A stretch of DNA of 64,000 bases from Chiridota heheva (GCA_020152595.1 JAIGNY010000099.1:1690126-1754125); one strand, 5' to 3'; positions 1 through 13,132 are shown, counted from the first letter of the stretch. A program made the numbers and translations. The notes: generated by a model not told the origin, from the letters alone.

Positions 1-2956
1 TTATTTCGTAACTCAGAGATGTTAATTTGCAGAATATTCTGCTGAGAATTTAAAAGATTTTCTGGCAAACATCAAATTTGCAAGAAACCACGTGTGTTGG
101 ATATCTTATCGCGATTAGAGGCTATAGTTGCATTCAAAGATTTCACCAGTGTGTTGGAAAGTGACCTTGCAGTATACAGTGTGATGTCATAATTGCATAT
201 CTATAGTAAGACAATGTTTATGTATTTCTTTGAAATCAATCACCTCATTCTAAATTGTTAGAAACATTTTTGTTTGTTTCACTTTTAAGATGGAGCATAA
301 CAAAATTCATTACAAAATAATCATAAGAAAGTGAAATAAGTCAAGATAGAAGTTTTAACTTTGATTTGAGTATGGAAAACAAGATTTCATATTAGAGCAA
401 GTTTGTCGATTATAGGCACAATTTTATGCCTCATTTGTTTCTGTGGTAAATCTGACAGAGTTGACAAATTCCAGGAACCCAGGTTATTATTCCCTTTAAA
501 GTTATTGGATAGAAACAGAAACAAAAGCAGTGTTTTAAAACCACTTCAATCGTTAATTCAAAATGTCAAGTTAGTCTGTTGTTTGTCTTGTGACCAAGAA
601 AAATCATCAAATGTATAAGGGATATGGGGTGTCTGCACTTTGCATGTGTAAGTGATATACAGTACAATAAAGTAGGGCCTCAATATCAAATATCAATCTT
701 TTATTATTCGTAAATAAACATCATCAATTATATTTCCTTATCAAATACAATCAAATTAAGTTTTTAAATGGTGGCCAGGAAAACAGACCCACATTTTTTT
801 ACAACAAAATCACTTAAACTGAATATCTCCTTAAATGCACAGAATAAGATTATCAGACTATTTACAATACAATTGATAATAATTGTCCAGTAAGACAGAA
901 TCTGACAAATGATATGTCCGGACTAACCGGTTGCCGGGATGACCAAAATTCTTACCCGGTCAACCATGACATTTACTTGACCTGTCCATAAGGACAACTT
1001 TGGTTTTCAGAAAAATTTGCATTGGATGTATACAAGAAATTTCATGGGCAGCGTTACTTTCAGGACAACCACAAAATCAACTACTCCTGCCCAGCAGGCA
1101 AGCAAGGGGGATCAAGAGGGGGGAGCGACCGCCCCCTTAAAATCCATCTTTAAAAAACCCATCTTAAGTGGAAATGTTTTTGTGACTGCGGACTGACCTC
1201 CGTTTTGCCCTTTTTAACATATAACCCAATCAATACAATTCAAGTTGATGTTTTTGTATTTTGTGAAGAAAAAATATCTTTAATTTTAAATATACAATGT
1301 GCTATCACGTCTCGTTCTCAAAATATAAGATATATAAGTTATAATTTGCCCCTCAACATTAACCCCAAAAGAAAAATCGAGTTTAGGGAAACTTTCCCCT
1401 ACAATCAGACCTTTGTTTAGAGCTAGAATACCCAGCCAAAAGTGTATTATCTTGAAGGATTTTATTGTTTTGTATTGAAACCAGGAGTCCTAATTTAGTA
1501 CTATACTCATCACGGAAAAACTGTAACATTTTAAGCCATTTGGGGGCATGAAAAAGATGGAATCTTTAGAGCTTCCGGGACTTTGCCCTCTGGACCCCTA
1601 TCAGGGCTTTGCTACTGGTTTCCACGCTGTTATGAAAGTGTGCAAAATGCTGCCAAGGGTGACAAATTTATTGCATCAGACACATATTAATCATCATTTT
1701 TCAAATTTCCCCCCCAAGATTTTTCTGGATTCGCCCTTGCTGGCAAATTGATTTTTGGTAGATTTGTTAATCCCTGTAGCAGTAAGATATGAAGGTACCT
1801 AACCAATGATCATTAAAATTATCTTTAAAAATTCCTAGCTACATGAATAGCCCCATATAAGGCACTATACATGCTATACATGTACGACATTGCTATACAT
1901 CTACAACATTGCTACTCGCAGCGCCCTCACTCAATATTTCTTAAATAGTGTACATGCTGTGTCAAGCTTAAACCATCCCGAAATAAACTGCAGATGTATG
2001 TACATACAGTGAATGCATAATTGTACACTGTATGTATGGAGTGCGGGGGGCAGTGATACATGAATTTTTGGTGGCCTTGAGATGTTCGATTTCCCAACAT
2101 GTGGAAAATCAGAACATCGCCGATGTAAGGGCGTGAATCATTCATGAGAATCCATGACATTCCCATGTAGAAATAACAAGCTTCTCATACAGTGTGAGCT
2201 TGTCGAAAGGCTTAAAAACAAGCTTACAATTTAATTCTCGTATGTGCATTCATTTTCAAAACCTTACTTTTGTGAAAAATCTGCTGTATGTTGAGATTTA
2301 AAAGTTAAGATTTAAGAGAAAATACTTTAAGAAAATATTCAAATATCACATCAAAACCCTCTCTTAAATGTCAAGGAACCAACACTTAAGTGTTATGCAC
2401 TACACACAAGTAGATCTATGGTTGAGGACTTACTTTGTCTTAAGAGTTTTTGACATTATTTGACATATTCAAAGAATTAGATTTGAAAATGCAGTTATTC
2501 TGTAGTTGGGTTTAACGACCTGACAATGCACCAGCGGGACAAGTAAATTGAATACAGTGTCCTTGATCTATTAATTCCAGTGTAATGTAAAGCAGCATGT
2601 TAACAGTAACAGCGGCACAATGAGAACATAAAAACTGCTTAATCCCATTTGCACAACATTCATACAAGGATACAAGTTTTGATTCTGAAAAAGAACTTCA
2701 GGACAGAATTAAAAGAAAGGGAATACTTAGCATAGCACAATAAAATGGAAATCTTTTTCCACTAAAAATAGTCAAATTGAATTTTCACATCAGGTAAACA
2801 TATAACTGAAACCTTTTTTGGTAGGTAACAAATCTAGGGGCATCTACCCCAATATTTTCAATATCAGGAAGAAAAAAAACCCCACAGGTCACTTCCTATC
2901 ATGAGTCTTGCACAAAGTATCGTCTGCTGACAAATGAACATAAAGAATAACAGTTC
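1..2956. other. AT-rich non-coding stretch with a foldback-element fragment
   Basis: No exon or convincing coding frame was seen. Bases about 119-197 resemble the inverted arms of the small foldback element at 58536-58810; both carry AAAGTGACCTTGC and GTGTGATGTCAT. The block 2755-2955 is repeated in diverged form at about 4715-4900 and 5200-5410, and all three end in the seed of the 25-bp minisatellite. The rest is unremarkable AT-rich sequence. Confidence 0.5.
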
Positions 2957-4636
2957 ATTGCACAATTCTTTTTGCTTTCTTATTGCATAATTCTTTTTGC
3001 TTTCTTATTGCATAATCTTTTTGCTTTCTCATTACACAATTCTTTTTGCTTTCTTATTGCACAATTCTTTTTGCTTTCTCATTGCACAATTCTTTTTGCT
3101 TTCTCATTGCACAATTCTTTTTGCTTTCTCATTGCACAATTCTTTTTGCTTTCTTATTGCATAATTCTTTTTGTTTTCTTATTGCATAATTCTTTTTGCT
3201 TTCTTATTGCATAATTCTTTTTGCTTTCTCATTGCATAATTCTTTTTGCTTTCTTATAGCATAATCTTTTTGCTTTCTCATTGCATAATTCTTTTTGCTT
3301 TCTCATTGCACAATTCTTTTTGCTTTCTTATTGCACAATTCTTTTTGCTTTCTCATTGCACAATTCTTTTTGCTTTCTTATTGCATAATTCTTTTTGCTT
3401 TCTCATTGCACAATTCTTTTTGCTTTCTTATTGCACAATTCTTTTTGCTTTCTCATTGCACAATTCTTTTTGCTTTCTCATTGCACAATTCTTTTTGCTT
3501 TCTCATTGCACAATTCTTTTTGCTTTCTTATTGCACAATTCTTTTTGCTTTCTCATTGCATAATTCTTTTTGCTTTCTTATTGCATAATTCTTTTTGCTT
3601 TCTTATTGCACAATTCTTTTTGCTTTCTCATTGCACAATTCTTTTTGCTTTCTCATTGCATAATTCTTTTTGTTTTCTTATTGCACAATTCTTTTTGCTT
3701 TCTTATTGCATAATTCTTTTTGCTTTCTCATTGCATAATTCTTTTTGCTTTCTCATAGCATAATCTTTTTGCTTTCTCATTGCATAATTCTTTTTGCTTT
3801 CTCATTGCACAATTCTTTTTGCTTTCTTATTGCACAATTCTTTTTGCTTTCTTATTGCACAATTCTTTTTGCTTTCTCATTGCACAATTCTTTTTGCTTT
3901 CTCATTGCACAATTCTTTTTGCTTTCTCATTGCACAATTCTTTTTGCTTTCTCATTGCACAATTCTTTTTGCTTTCTCATTGCATAATTCTTTTTGCTTT
4001 CTTATTGCATAATTCTTTTTGCTTTCTTATTGCACAATTCTTTTTGCTTTCTCATTGCACAATTCTTTTTGCTTTCTTATTGCATAATTCTTTTTGCTTT
4101 CTCATTGCATAAAACTTTTTGCTTTCTTATTGCATAATTCTTTTTGCTTTCTTATTGCATAATTCTTTTTGCTTTCTTATTGCACAATTCTTTTTGTTTT
4201 CTTATTGCATAATTCTTTTTGTTTTCTTATTGCATAATTCTTTTTGCTTTCTTATTGCACAATTCTTTTTGCTTTCTCATTGCACAATTCTTTTTGCTTT
4301 CTTATTGCATAATTCTTTTTGCTTTCTCATTGCATAATACTTTTTGCTTTCTTATTGCATAATTCTTTTTGCTTTCTTATTGCATAATTCTTTTGTTTTC
4401 TTATTGCATAATTCTTTTGCTTTCTTATTGCATAATTCTTTTTGTTTTCTTATTGCATAATTCTTTTTGCTTTCTTATTGCATAATACTTTTGCTTTCTC
4501 ATTGCATAATCTTTTGCTTTCTCATTGCATAATCTTTTTGCTTTCTCATTGCATAATCTTTTTGCTTTCTCATTGCATAATTCTTTTTGCTTTCTCATTG
4601 CATAATCTTTTTTCTTTCTCATTGCATAATTCTTTG
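2957..4636. repeat. 25-bp minisatellite, about 67 copies
   Basis: The unit starts TTGCACAATTCTTTTTGC and ends TTTCTCA. Copies vary mainly at two C/T positions (TTGCAC or TTGCAT; TCTCA or TCTTA). A few copies lose one or more T residues, which shifts the register. The unit is open in several frames, so spurious hydrophobic frames of up to 122 codons appear. The array is purine-poor on the + strand. Its last ~250 bp are more degenerate, as expected at an array edge. Confidence 0.95.
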
Positions 4637-4865
4637 TAAAAAAGTACCCCCAAAGCAGAAATATGCAATAAATCTCCCCAAAACATGTGATTTGCGTCTA
4701 TAAAATGGTGGCTTCAACACCAAAATTAAGCAACTCGAATTTTCACACCAGGCAAATTGAGATCTTTTGAGGTGGGTAACAATTCTAGGGCTCATATCCC
4801 AATATTTTCAATTCCAGAAAATCAGAGAAAGAATATTTTGTTCACAAACATACAATTAGTATATG

Positions 4866-4895
4866 CACAAAATTTCATTGCATAATTCTTTTATT
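4866..4895. repeat. Single diverged seed copy of the 25-bp minisatellite
   Basis: TTTCATTGCATAATTCTTTT sits downstream of a second copy of the block that also precedes the large array. It shows what the unit looked like before expansion. Confidence 0.5.
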
Positions 4896-4937
4896 TTGTA
4901 CTCACATTTCATTATCCTTTTTGGATGACTGCATAAT

Positions 4938-5170
4938 TCTTTCTATAGTACATAAATCCAATGAATTCTATAGTACTTAAATCCAATGAATTCTATAGTA
5001 CATAAATCCAATGAATTCAATAATACATAAATCCAATGAATTCTATAGTACATACATCCAATGAATTCTATAGTACATCAATCCAATGAATTCTATAGTA
5101 CATAAATCCAATGAATTCTATAGTACATACATCCAATGCATTCTATAGTACATCAATCCAATGAATTCTT
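4938..5170. repeat. Second 25-bp minisatellite, about 9 copies
   Basis: The unit contains AATGAATTCTATAGTACATA followed by AATCC. It is unrelated in sequence to the 2957-4636 array but has the same unit length. Copies differ by single substitutions (ACATAA, ACATAC, ACATCA, ACTTAA). Confidence 0.9.
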
Positions 5171-5199
5171 ATCAAAACTTTTGATTTATGTCTACAAAA

Positions 5200-5412
5200 T
5201 GGCACAAATGAACCAAATTAAAAATTCAAATCAAGCAAGCCTTTAATTGGGATCTTTTTTGTAACAATTCTAGGGGGCATATAACCTTATGATATTTTCC
5301 GATTCTTGGAAGAAACATTAAACACTTTCAGAGACTTGCACAAAGTATCTTATCTTCATTTTTTTGCATTCAATTGCACAATTCTTTTTGCTTTTTTTCA
5401 TTGCATAATTCT
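5200..5412. repeat. Third copy of the block carrying the 25-bp seed
   Basis: It aligns with 2755-2985 and 4715-4895: AATTCTAGGGG, a GATATTTTC-like segment, CTTGCACAAAGTATC, then two unit-like copies ending CATTGCATAATTCTTTG. The array failed to expand here. Confidence 0.6.
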
Positions 5413-5814
5413 TTGTTAAAAAGAACTTGATTGGTCTTCCCTATGGAAGACAAATCAAATTACTTCTCCGCAGAACTTGTGATCTGGCTCTATATAAAAA
5501 TGGCGCAAACACTAATAAGCACGAACATATCTCAGATACAATTACACTTGTCTGTAGCTGCATTTTATAGTTTATTTATGTAACATATCTGTCATGGACA
5601 TAATCAAATGAAATCATCAGCCAACTAATTCAAGCTAGTTTCTCAGTAGCAATACTGGCCGAATAACTTTTTTGAATGTAGTTTTGAATGATTCTGAATG
5701 ACTTCCTGATTTAAAAGCACTTACTGTGACCACATGCAGGTAAGTGACATTGAGGAGATGTAAGGGCATAACTCTACACGTAAATTGCTTAGGGTTGAAG
5801 AAAAAAAAATGTTG

Positions 5815-6262
5815 AGGAGATATTCAAGTTTAAAGCTGTCTTATCTGTGTAGAAATGACTGGTGTAGTAAGTCTGCTATGAAAAGTTGCCATCTTCATCC
5901 TCACATTCTTAACAATGTTAATGTGCTTTAAAAAAAGTTTATTTAATTTGTTCACTATTTAAACTATTTTTTCTCAAACTTTCTTCAGGTGGTACCATTC
6001 CTACATTCAGTTTTGCTACTTTTTTGACATATCCTATGGTTTTTCAGCCACAATATTGCAGGACAAAATATTATAGAATAGATAATGACTTTGAGGAATC
6101 TGAGGCAATGACATCACAACTAGTCTGAATACAGTTGTTTCTATACAAATGATACCAAACTTTAAACTTAGATATCGCCTTAATGGAATAAGTTTTTTGA
6201 ATGCTTTCTTTACCATTTTGTTTCTTTTGAAGCCCTCTTTCATATAAGATATACTTGCTGGA
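5815..6262 (+). mobile_element. Truncated MITE, family 3
   Basis: Related to the fuller copy at 15151-15739. The left part carries AGGAGATATTCAAGTTTAAA and the right part carries TTTGTTTCTTTTGAAG with CTCTTTCATATAAGAT. Both termini are missing; the right one is cut where the 47-bp minisatellite begins. Confidence 0.75.
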
Positions 6263-7662
6263 CCACACGTATTGTAGCCCTGCCAGGTTAGTGTTTAGAT
6301 TACTTGTTCCCACAGGTATTGCAGCCCTGCCAGGCTGGTGTTTAGATTACTTGTTCCCACAGGTATTGCAGCCCTGCCAGGCTGGTGTTTAAATTACTTG
6401 TTCCCACAGGTATTGCAGCCCTGCCAGGCTGGTGTTTAGATTACTTGTTCCCACAGGTATTGTAGCCCTGCCAGGTTGGTGTTTAGATTACTTGTTCCCA
6501 CAGGTATTGCAGCCCTGCCAGGCTGGTGTTTAGATTACTTGTTCCCACAGGTATTGCAGCCCTGCCAGGCTGGTGTTTAGATTACTTGTTCCCACAGGTA
6601 TTGTAGCTCTGCCAGGTTGGTGTTTAGATTACTTGTTCCCACAGGTTTTGCAGCCCTGCCTGCTTGGTGTTTAGATTACTTGTTCCCACAGGTATTGTAG
6701 CCCTGCCTGCTTGGTGTTTAGATTACTTGTTTCCACATGTTTTGCAGCCCTGCCAGGTTGGGGTTTAGATTACTTGTTCCCACAGGTATTGCAGCCCTGC
6801 CAGGTTGGTGTTTAGATTACTTGTTCCCACAGGTATTGCAGGCTTGCAGCCAAGCCAGGTTGGTGTTTAGATTACTTGTTCCCACAGGTATTGTAGCTCT
6901 GCCAGGTTGGTGTTTAGATTACTTGTTCCCACAGATATTGCAGCCCTGCCAGGTTGGTCTTTGGACTACTTGTACCCAAAAGTATTGCAGCCCTGCCTGG
7001 TTGGTGCTAAGATTACTTGTTCCCACAGATATTGCAGGCTTGCAGCCAAGCCAGGTTGGTGTTTAGATTACTTGTTCCCACAGGTATTGCAGCCCTGCCA
7101 GGCTGGTGTTTAGATTACTTGTTCCCACAGGTATTGCAGCCCTGCCAGGCTGGTGTTTAGATTACTTGTTCCCACAGGTATTGTAGCTCTGCCAGGCTGG
7201 TGTTTAGATTACTTGTTCCCACAGGTATTGCAGCCCTGCCAGGCTGGTGTTTAGATTACTTGTTCCCACAGGTATTGCAGCCCTGCCAGGCTGGTGTTTA
7301 GATTACTTGTTCCCACAGGTATTGCAGCCCTGCCAGGCTGGTGTTTAGATTACTTGTTCCCACAGGTATTGTAGCCCTGCCAGGTTGGTGTTTAGATTAC
7401 TTGTTCCCACAGGTATTGCAGCCCTGCCAGGTTGGTCTTTAGATTACTTGTTCCCACAGGTATTACAGCCCTGCCAGATTGGTCTTTACATTACTTGTTC
7501 TCACAGGTATTGCAGCCCTGCCAGGCTGGTCTTTAGATTACTTGTTTCCATAGGTATTGCAGCCCTGCTAGGTTTGTCTGTAGATTACTTGTTCCCACAG
7601 GTATTGCAGCCCTGCCAGGTTGGTCTTTAGATTACTTGTTTCCACAAATATTGCGGCCCTGC
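6263..7662. repeat. 47-bp minisatellite, about 29 copies
   Basis: The unit includes TTCCCACAGGTATTGCAG, CCCTGCCAGG and TGGTGTTTAGATTACTTG. Two copies (near 6840 and 7035) share a 14-bp insertion GGCTTGCAGCCAAG, which shows multi-unit duplication. Every unit contains CCCACAG|GTATTG, which looks like a joined 3' and 5' splice site, but no exon is evident here. Frames of 68-109 codons across it are by-products of the repeat. Confidence 0.95.
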
Positions 7663-10381
7663 CTGATTGGCAATCTTATGAGAAACTGAAAACAGTTTTG
7701 AGAGGCTGAATTACACTGGGGCCAAGGGAGAGAGGTCACAAAAGCTTTCAGGTCTAACCCCTTCTTTTTTAGCCAACAAAGATAAGAAAAGTAATTAAAT
7801 TATTCAAAGATTATTAAATATCATAACTATTGACACTTCTTTTAACAGGTCGGCTCATGTTTGAAAGCTACTTATATTGTATAAGACATGATCTGTTAGT
7901 GACAAAAGGTAATTGCAAAATGAATAATAATAATGCAAATATGAATAAGAAAATATTAAAAACTGTTAAAAATGTTAGAATTTTTAATTACAACTGTCAA
8001 TAATGGTTAATGAGAAAAATAAGTTGAACAGGTAAAACTAAATTATTCATAAAACAATAATGGAAATATAACATTAATCAAAAGAAAAACTAAAATTAAC
8101 ATATAATTGTTGACAGTCAGAGAATACCAGGGCAATAATTCTCCTTGGCATTTTTTTTTTTGGGGGTGGGGGTGGGGAAGATGAGGCTATACTTTCCCTC
8201 CACAAAGGGACAGCTTCTTTCAAAACCCTATGTATCATTTTAATTCTGCTGGAAAGTGGGGTTAGGGAACAAGTCCCCACTGTCCCCAGGAATTAGGGCC
8301 CAGGATGAGGACAACAAATCCTAAATGATAAATTGAATTAAAATTATGAAACTGCTGCACAAAATTAATAAGGAATCGAACGAAATGATGAACTAAAACT
8401 ACAAGGTGACTCACATCCTGTGATGGTCCGTGGTACTGGATGAACTCTGCATGCATTCTGTGTACATGAAATTTAATAAAATTGATGATACAAGTTTGTA
8501 CCACAACAGCTAAGACCAGAGCATGACATTATTCCACCCCAACATCATTGGACATTTCACTCTGCAGCGCCATTTACTTTCGGCCTGTAATTTGAATATT
8601 CAACTATGCGATTATGCTAATTTTTGAAAAAGTATACATATTGAAACCTTTTCTCTTGTTAAGGATGCATCTAAGAGAAAACATGTGCATGATTAATGCT
8701 CCGTTAACTTACAGTTAACTCTCCCCGAATGTGTGTAAGGTCAGCACACACTAAGTCAACTCCCCGAATGTGTGTAAGGTCAGCACACACTAAGTCAATG
8801 ACAAGCTACACAACAGGCCACGAAAATTGGCATCAAGCTTGTACAGCCACTTTGATTGGTGGGTTAAAGTTACCGAGGAAAATAGGGACCAATGGCATTG
8901 ACTTTTGTATCCCCTTGTATGGAAAGGCCTGCTCTGTTTAACTGGAAAAGAAGTAAATTTGTGACATACAGTGATAAGAAGTTATGATGTCAAAAAGTTT
9001 CATAAGTGTGTTCAGATGGTCAATGCGTCGCGCAAACCATGAACGGTTTCTTTTCTTTGTACGTCAAAGTATGGGGGAGAATCCAGCGGTCAAAGAAACA
9101 CGCTACGAGGAAGAGAATGATCTAAGCTTTTGTTTGATATAAGACGTACAGTACATGTAACTTAATTTTTTCTTATTTTTAAAAGTTATAGCAAAATGAG
9201 TTCGGAATTAGTGGAATCTTAAGGACCTTTTCTTGGAGATTTGATGGGTCGTAAATGAAGTTCCTCTAGGAATCCATACGATGAGTCGCCATGCGATGGG
9301 TCATGAATGGAGTTCCCCTAGGAATCCATATGATGGGTCGTCATGCGCATGATTGGGATTAACACACAAGAACTAGTACATATCAATGTACTATGTGCAC
9401 ACTTTATTCGCACAAAAACTTATACATGGAAACCATGGTGGATTTAGATTCAAAAATTGTAATAATATCAACAATAAGTATAATAAAAGAAAAATTAACA
9501 GTGGTGGCCAAGGTAACTAATACCAGCTCATACCAAAATGTTCTTTATCAATAAATAAATACACATGCAAAAAGCCTTTACATCACAATCTCATTTTGGA
9601 TACAATGAACAAATAATTTAATCATTCACTGCACAACCTACAGTACTTTTGCTAGCTTCTGAAAGGTCACACACAGCATTGCAATGGTTCTAAAATAAGA
9701 AAATGTGATAAACTGAAGTTCCGAAAGGAAGGAAGCAACCTGATTTCCCTTCCTGTTTTTAAGTTTTTATATCTGGCCCCCTCATTAAATCAATTTCCTG
9801 GAAAATGTGTAATATTCCGTGGGAACTTTTCTTTTTAAAAACAAAGCTTTTCTTCATGATAAATCACAAGCTAACTGAAAGGGAATTAACTTTATGTGAA
9901 ATTGAAAAGAATATTTATCAATCTAACAAGAAATTACCTTGTATGTTGGTTGGGGATGAGGAGGGATATGAGAAATTATATCTTAACTGAATTCCACAAG
10001 AAATTTTTCATGCCAATTTTAGGATTTGTAAATATTGCAAAAATAGGAAGCTGTATACCTAATTTCAAAACAATTCCTGCATTCAAACTCAGAGTGTAAA
10101 CTCTTTAAGAAGACTAGTTGAGCAGCCAAGCATATCCAACATGTATGATAGAGGGCCAAAAGACAAACAAAATTGTAAAAAAAAACTACTTTGTACTATA
10201 TACAAGAGATAAGTATTTTGTTTGAAAATTACTGGTCTAGAATGTCTATTGTAGAAGAGTAGTGTAGGAAGCTTTCGAAAAGTGAGTGTAAGTTAGGGGA
10301 GACACAACCTCTTTGGGAAACTTCCCAAGTCATATACAGCCCCCCCCCCCTCCCCCTTAAATCTGTAGATAGAATCAGTGA

Positions 10382-10610
10382 GCTTAAAACAACAAGTAAA
10401 AGACATTGAAGAATATGGGGCTATGACATTACAACTAGTCTGATTTCAGTCGTTTCTACCCAATGATACCAAACTTTAAACTTAGATATCTTTAGATATC
10501 TCCTTAACGGAATACAAGTTCTGAACGCTTTCTGCACTATTTTGTTTCTTTTAAACTCTTCTTTCACATAAGATAGACTTGTTTGACCCCTAAAGTAATC
10601 TTTTAAAAAC
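10382..10610 (+). mobile_element. Right half of MITE family 3
   Basis: Contains CTAGTCTGATTTCAGTCG, CTTAGATATC and CTCCTTAACGGAATA, then the terminal-repeat segment ATTTTGTTTCTTTT, matching 15560-15739. Confidence 0.75.
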
Positions 10611-10669
10611 CATTAGATATGTTAGGAAATCTAGTTACTTATAAATTATCACCGATATTTTGACAAAAA

Positions 10670-10920
10670 ATAATTCAAATAGTTAAAATGTTAAATCAAT
10701 TTTCTTTAAAATACATTAAGAATTGTTAAGTAAATGAGGATGAGAGTGCCAACCTTCCATAGTAGACTTACTACACCAGTCATTTCTATATAGATAAGAG
10801 CTTTAAACTTGAATATCTCCTTAATGGAATAAGATATTGAAGTAGTTTCTTCACCATTTTGTTTCCTCTTTCATATAAGATAAACTTACTTGACCACTAC
10901 ACTAATCCTCTAACACTTTT
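10670..10920 (-). mobile_element. Left half of MITE family 3, inverted
   Basis: The reverse complement matches 15151-15370: terminal repeat, then the segment with CTTATCTATATAGAAATGAC and GTAGTAAGTCTACTATGG. It lies head to head with the half-copy at 10382-10610. Confidence 0.7.
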
Positions 10921-11239
10921 CTGACTAAAGGACATTCTTATGGTTATTGTGTGCATGACAACATTTTTTCAAGCACCTATGAATTATAAATGTGTTGCAA
11001 TGATGAAAGCTTTCACATCACATGAGAAAGGGTTTGTCAGATTATAAATGGTTTAATGAGTTGCCTTACTTCAAGTGAACCTATTATGATTGATGATAAG
11101 GAAGGCATGGCATCATGTCTAGAATGATGAATGGTAATGGTTTTCCATCGTTTATGTGTGGGGTATATGGACAGGTATCAACCGATGAGCTTAAATGGTT
11201 AAAAATATACAAAAAACATACAAACAGCTAAATGTCCCA

Positions 11240-11625
11240 TCAAAATTGCTAAAAATGATCCATTTTACAGAATAAAAAGATCCACTTTACAAAATAAAAT
11301 GATCCATTTTACAGAAAAATCAAACCATTTCACAGAAGAAAATGATCTATTTTACAAAATAAAATATTTCATTTTACAGAATAAAATGATCCATTTTACG
11401 GAATTAGATAATCCATTTTACAGAATAAAATTATTCATTTTACAGAATAAAACAATCCATTTTACAGAATAAAACAATCCATTTTACAGAATAAAATAAT
11501 CCATTTTACAGAATAAAATGATCCACTTTACAGAATAAAATGATCCACTTCACAGAATAAAAAGATCCATTTTACATTAGAAAAATGATCCATTTTACAG
11601 AACGAAATTATCCATTTTACAGAAT
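11240..11625. repeat. 22-bp minisatellite, about 17 degenerate copies
   Basis: The unit is close to GATCCATTTTACAGAATAAA plus two bases. Copies differ by many substitutions, so this array is older or less homogenised than the others. Confidence 0.9.
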
Positions 11626-11928
11626 TTTAAAACAAGATACAATAATTAGCATAAATTGCACAATAATTTGTGACCTCAGAATAGGACAACTAGAAAATGC
11701 TTATGTTAACTTATTGTTTTTTGGTCTTTCCCACAATTAATTGGCTACATTGAACAGGTAATTGGATGTTATTACAACCTTGACCGAGATTTAGCAGTAG
11801 ACTGCAATATGAGAACCTTTGATATTTCAAATTTAGGAAAGAAATATAAAGAATCATATTAAATAATTTTAGCTATATTTTATGTTTATACTCATCACTT
11901 TAATTTGATTTGTCATCTGAAAAAAACC

Positions 11929-12080
11929 CAGAACTAACACCAAAGCTGGTTCTAGGTTGGAACTCTTTGCCTTCACACATTCGCCATGCCAGTTCACTTG
12001 GACAGTTCAAAACACGTCTCAAGACTTTTCTTTTTAATCATGTATTAACTGAACTTTGGGAGTGGTGTTGTATCCTATGA
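11929..12080 (+). pseudogene. 3' end of a non-LTR retrotransposon ORF2
   Basis: A frame of ~50 codons ending at TGA 12078-12080 contains WNSLPSHIRHASSL and FKTRLKTFLFNH. This is the usual C-terminal signature of invertebrate CR1/jockey-like ORF2 proteins. Nothing upstream encodes reverse transcriptase, so the copy is severely 5' truncated. Confidence 0.8.
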
Positions 12081-12279
12081 TCGTTTAAAGACTGTTTTGC
12101 TCAGAATTGAACGCTCTTTTGGGTAAAATATCTCCCTGTTTATATTCCTTTAGTATTAGTAACATCTGCTTTTAGAAAAAGTGAAAAATCTGAAGGGAAC
12201 AACATTTAAACTTTTATAAAAATGTTGTTTCTGAGTGGTGGAGATCAAAGATCCAAGATTCTTAATATTCGCCGGTCAT

Positions 12280-12480
12280 CCAGGCATATTGAACATCTGT
12301 GACTCTTTGTCAGTGAAAACATGCTATGATTTGTGCACAAGTGAACACCACGCTTTAGCCTGCGTACACACAATAAATATATTTCAAACTTCAAAATGAT
12401 CTTTTCTACGATATTTCCTCCATATCTGCAAAAAATTTCCCAAGCGAACTTTGAGATTTAGGCCTCTAATTATGACCTTT
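12280..12480. repeat. Dispersed repeat shared with 51860-52080
   Basis: TTTGTGCACAAGTGAACACC and ATCTTTTCTACGATATTTC occur at both loci in the same order. A further piece (TTATTATGACGTCATCC, near 13460) matches 52090-52110. The family was not identified. Confidence 0.55.
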
Positions 12481-12623
12481 TTCACACTGGCTGTAATTTT
12501 TTCCTTTCGTTTTTTCCATCTCATTTATTTTCTTTCAGTGAAGTGAAACATGTACAGTGTAGCAAGTTGATTTACATTAATTATAACATAATTGTATATG
12601 TACAGAAATGAAGCATGCATATA

Positions 12624-12662
12624 TATATACATATATAATATATATATATATATATATATAAT
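12624..12662. repeat. (TA)n microsatellite
   Basis: Alternating TA/ATA run. The surrounding ~100 bp is nearly self-complementary, which explains overlapping short frames on both strands. Confidence 0.9.
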
Positions 12663-13097
12663 TAACAACCTAATAAAGCAATTGATAATATTACATGAAT
12701 ATTCACAAAGAAAAAGTATATTGAATCTAATCGCAATTTGGTTTACAGTAAGCATAGCAATTAGTATATACATAAATTAACTTTACGGGTACCCAAGCGA
12801 AGTATTCAACTACGCTTACCTATAAAGGTTGGCTACCTCGCAATACACAAAAGAGAAAGAATTCTATCTAAAACGTAAATTATAATGCCTATGTGCTTGG
12901 TTGAAAAGTAATGTACACCGTTAAGCCTACTAAAAAGACGGACATACAGCAATAAGCACTGTTTAAGCTGTGCAGTCTCATATAAAGATGCTAAGGGATT
13001 CTTAGATAGAAGGAAAATAAAAAAACAGCAGTGCGGCGATGAAGCAAAGCCAACATGTGGTAAGTGGCTTTTTTACAATAAAAAGGTAAAATCTTCT

Positions 13098-13132
13098 TAC
13101 AGCATGGAGATCTAGTCACGTATCTCCATGGT
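13098..13132 (+). other. Hairpin bracketed by splice-like sites
   Basis: TCTTCTTACAG is followed by a ~35-bp segment containing CATGGAGAT and, nine bases later, ATCTCCATG, then TTACAG|GTAAGTAC. It looks like a micro-exon whose body is a perfect 9-bp stem. No gene context on the + strand supports it. Confidence 0.25.

Larger units (their letters stand above)
7680..11225. other. Non-coding stretch with small repeats
   Basis: No gene recognised. It contains a ~37-bp direct duplication at 8727-8797 (TGTGTGTAAGGTCAGCACAC twice), a ~60-bp duplication at 9235-9350 (ATGGGTCATGAATGGAG-like) and a C-run at 10339-10355. Two head-to-head halves of MITE family 3 lie at 10382-10610 and 10715-10920. A possible 43-bp - strand exon at 8415-8457 (acceptor CAG, donor GAT|GTGAGT) is too short to assert. 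Confidence 0.5.

Noticed and set aside
2957..4636. CRISPR array
   Set aside because: Copies are directly contiguous without unique spacers, and the context is animal nuclear DNA.
8160..8180. G-quadruplex-like GGGGGTGGGGGTGGGG
   Set aside because: Only three clear G-tracts; a fourth is weak. Not worth a claim.
8415..8457. 43-bp candidate minus-strand exon (donor GTGAGT)
   Set aside because: Open in more than one phase and too short to judge. Distance and phase relation to 14029-14093 cannot be proven.
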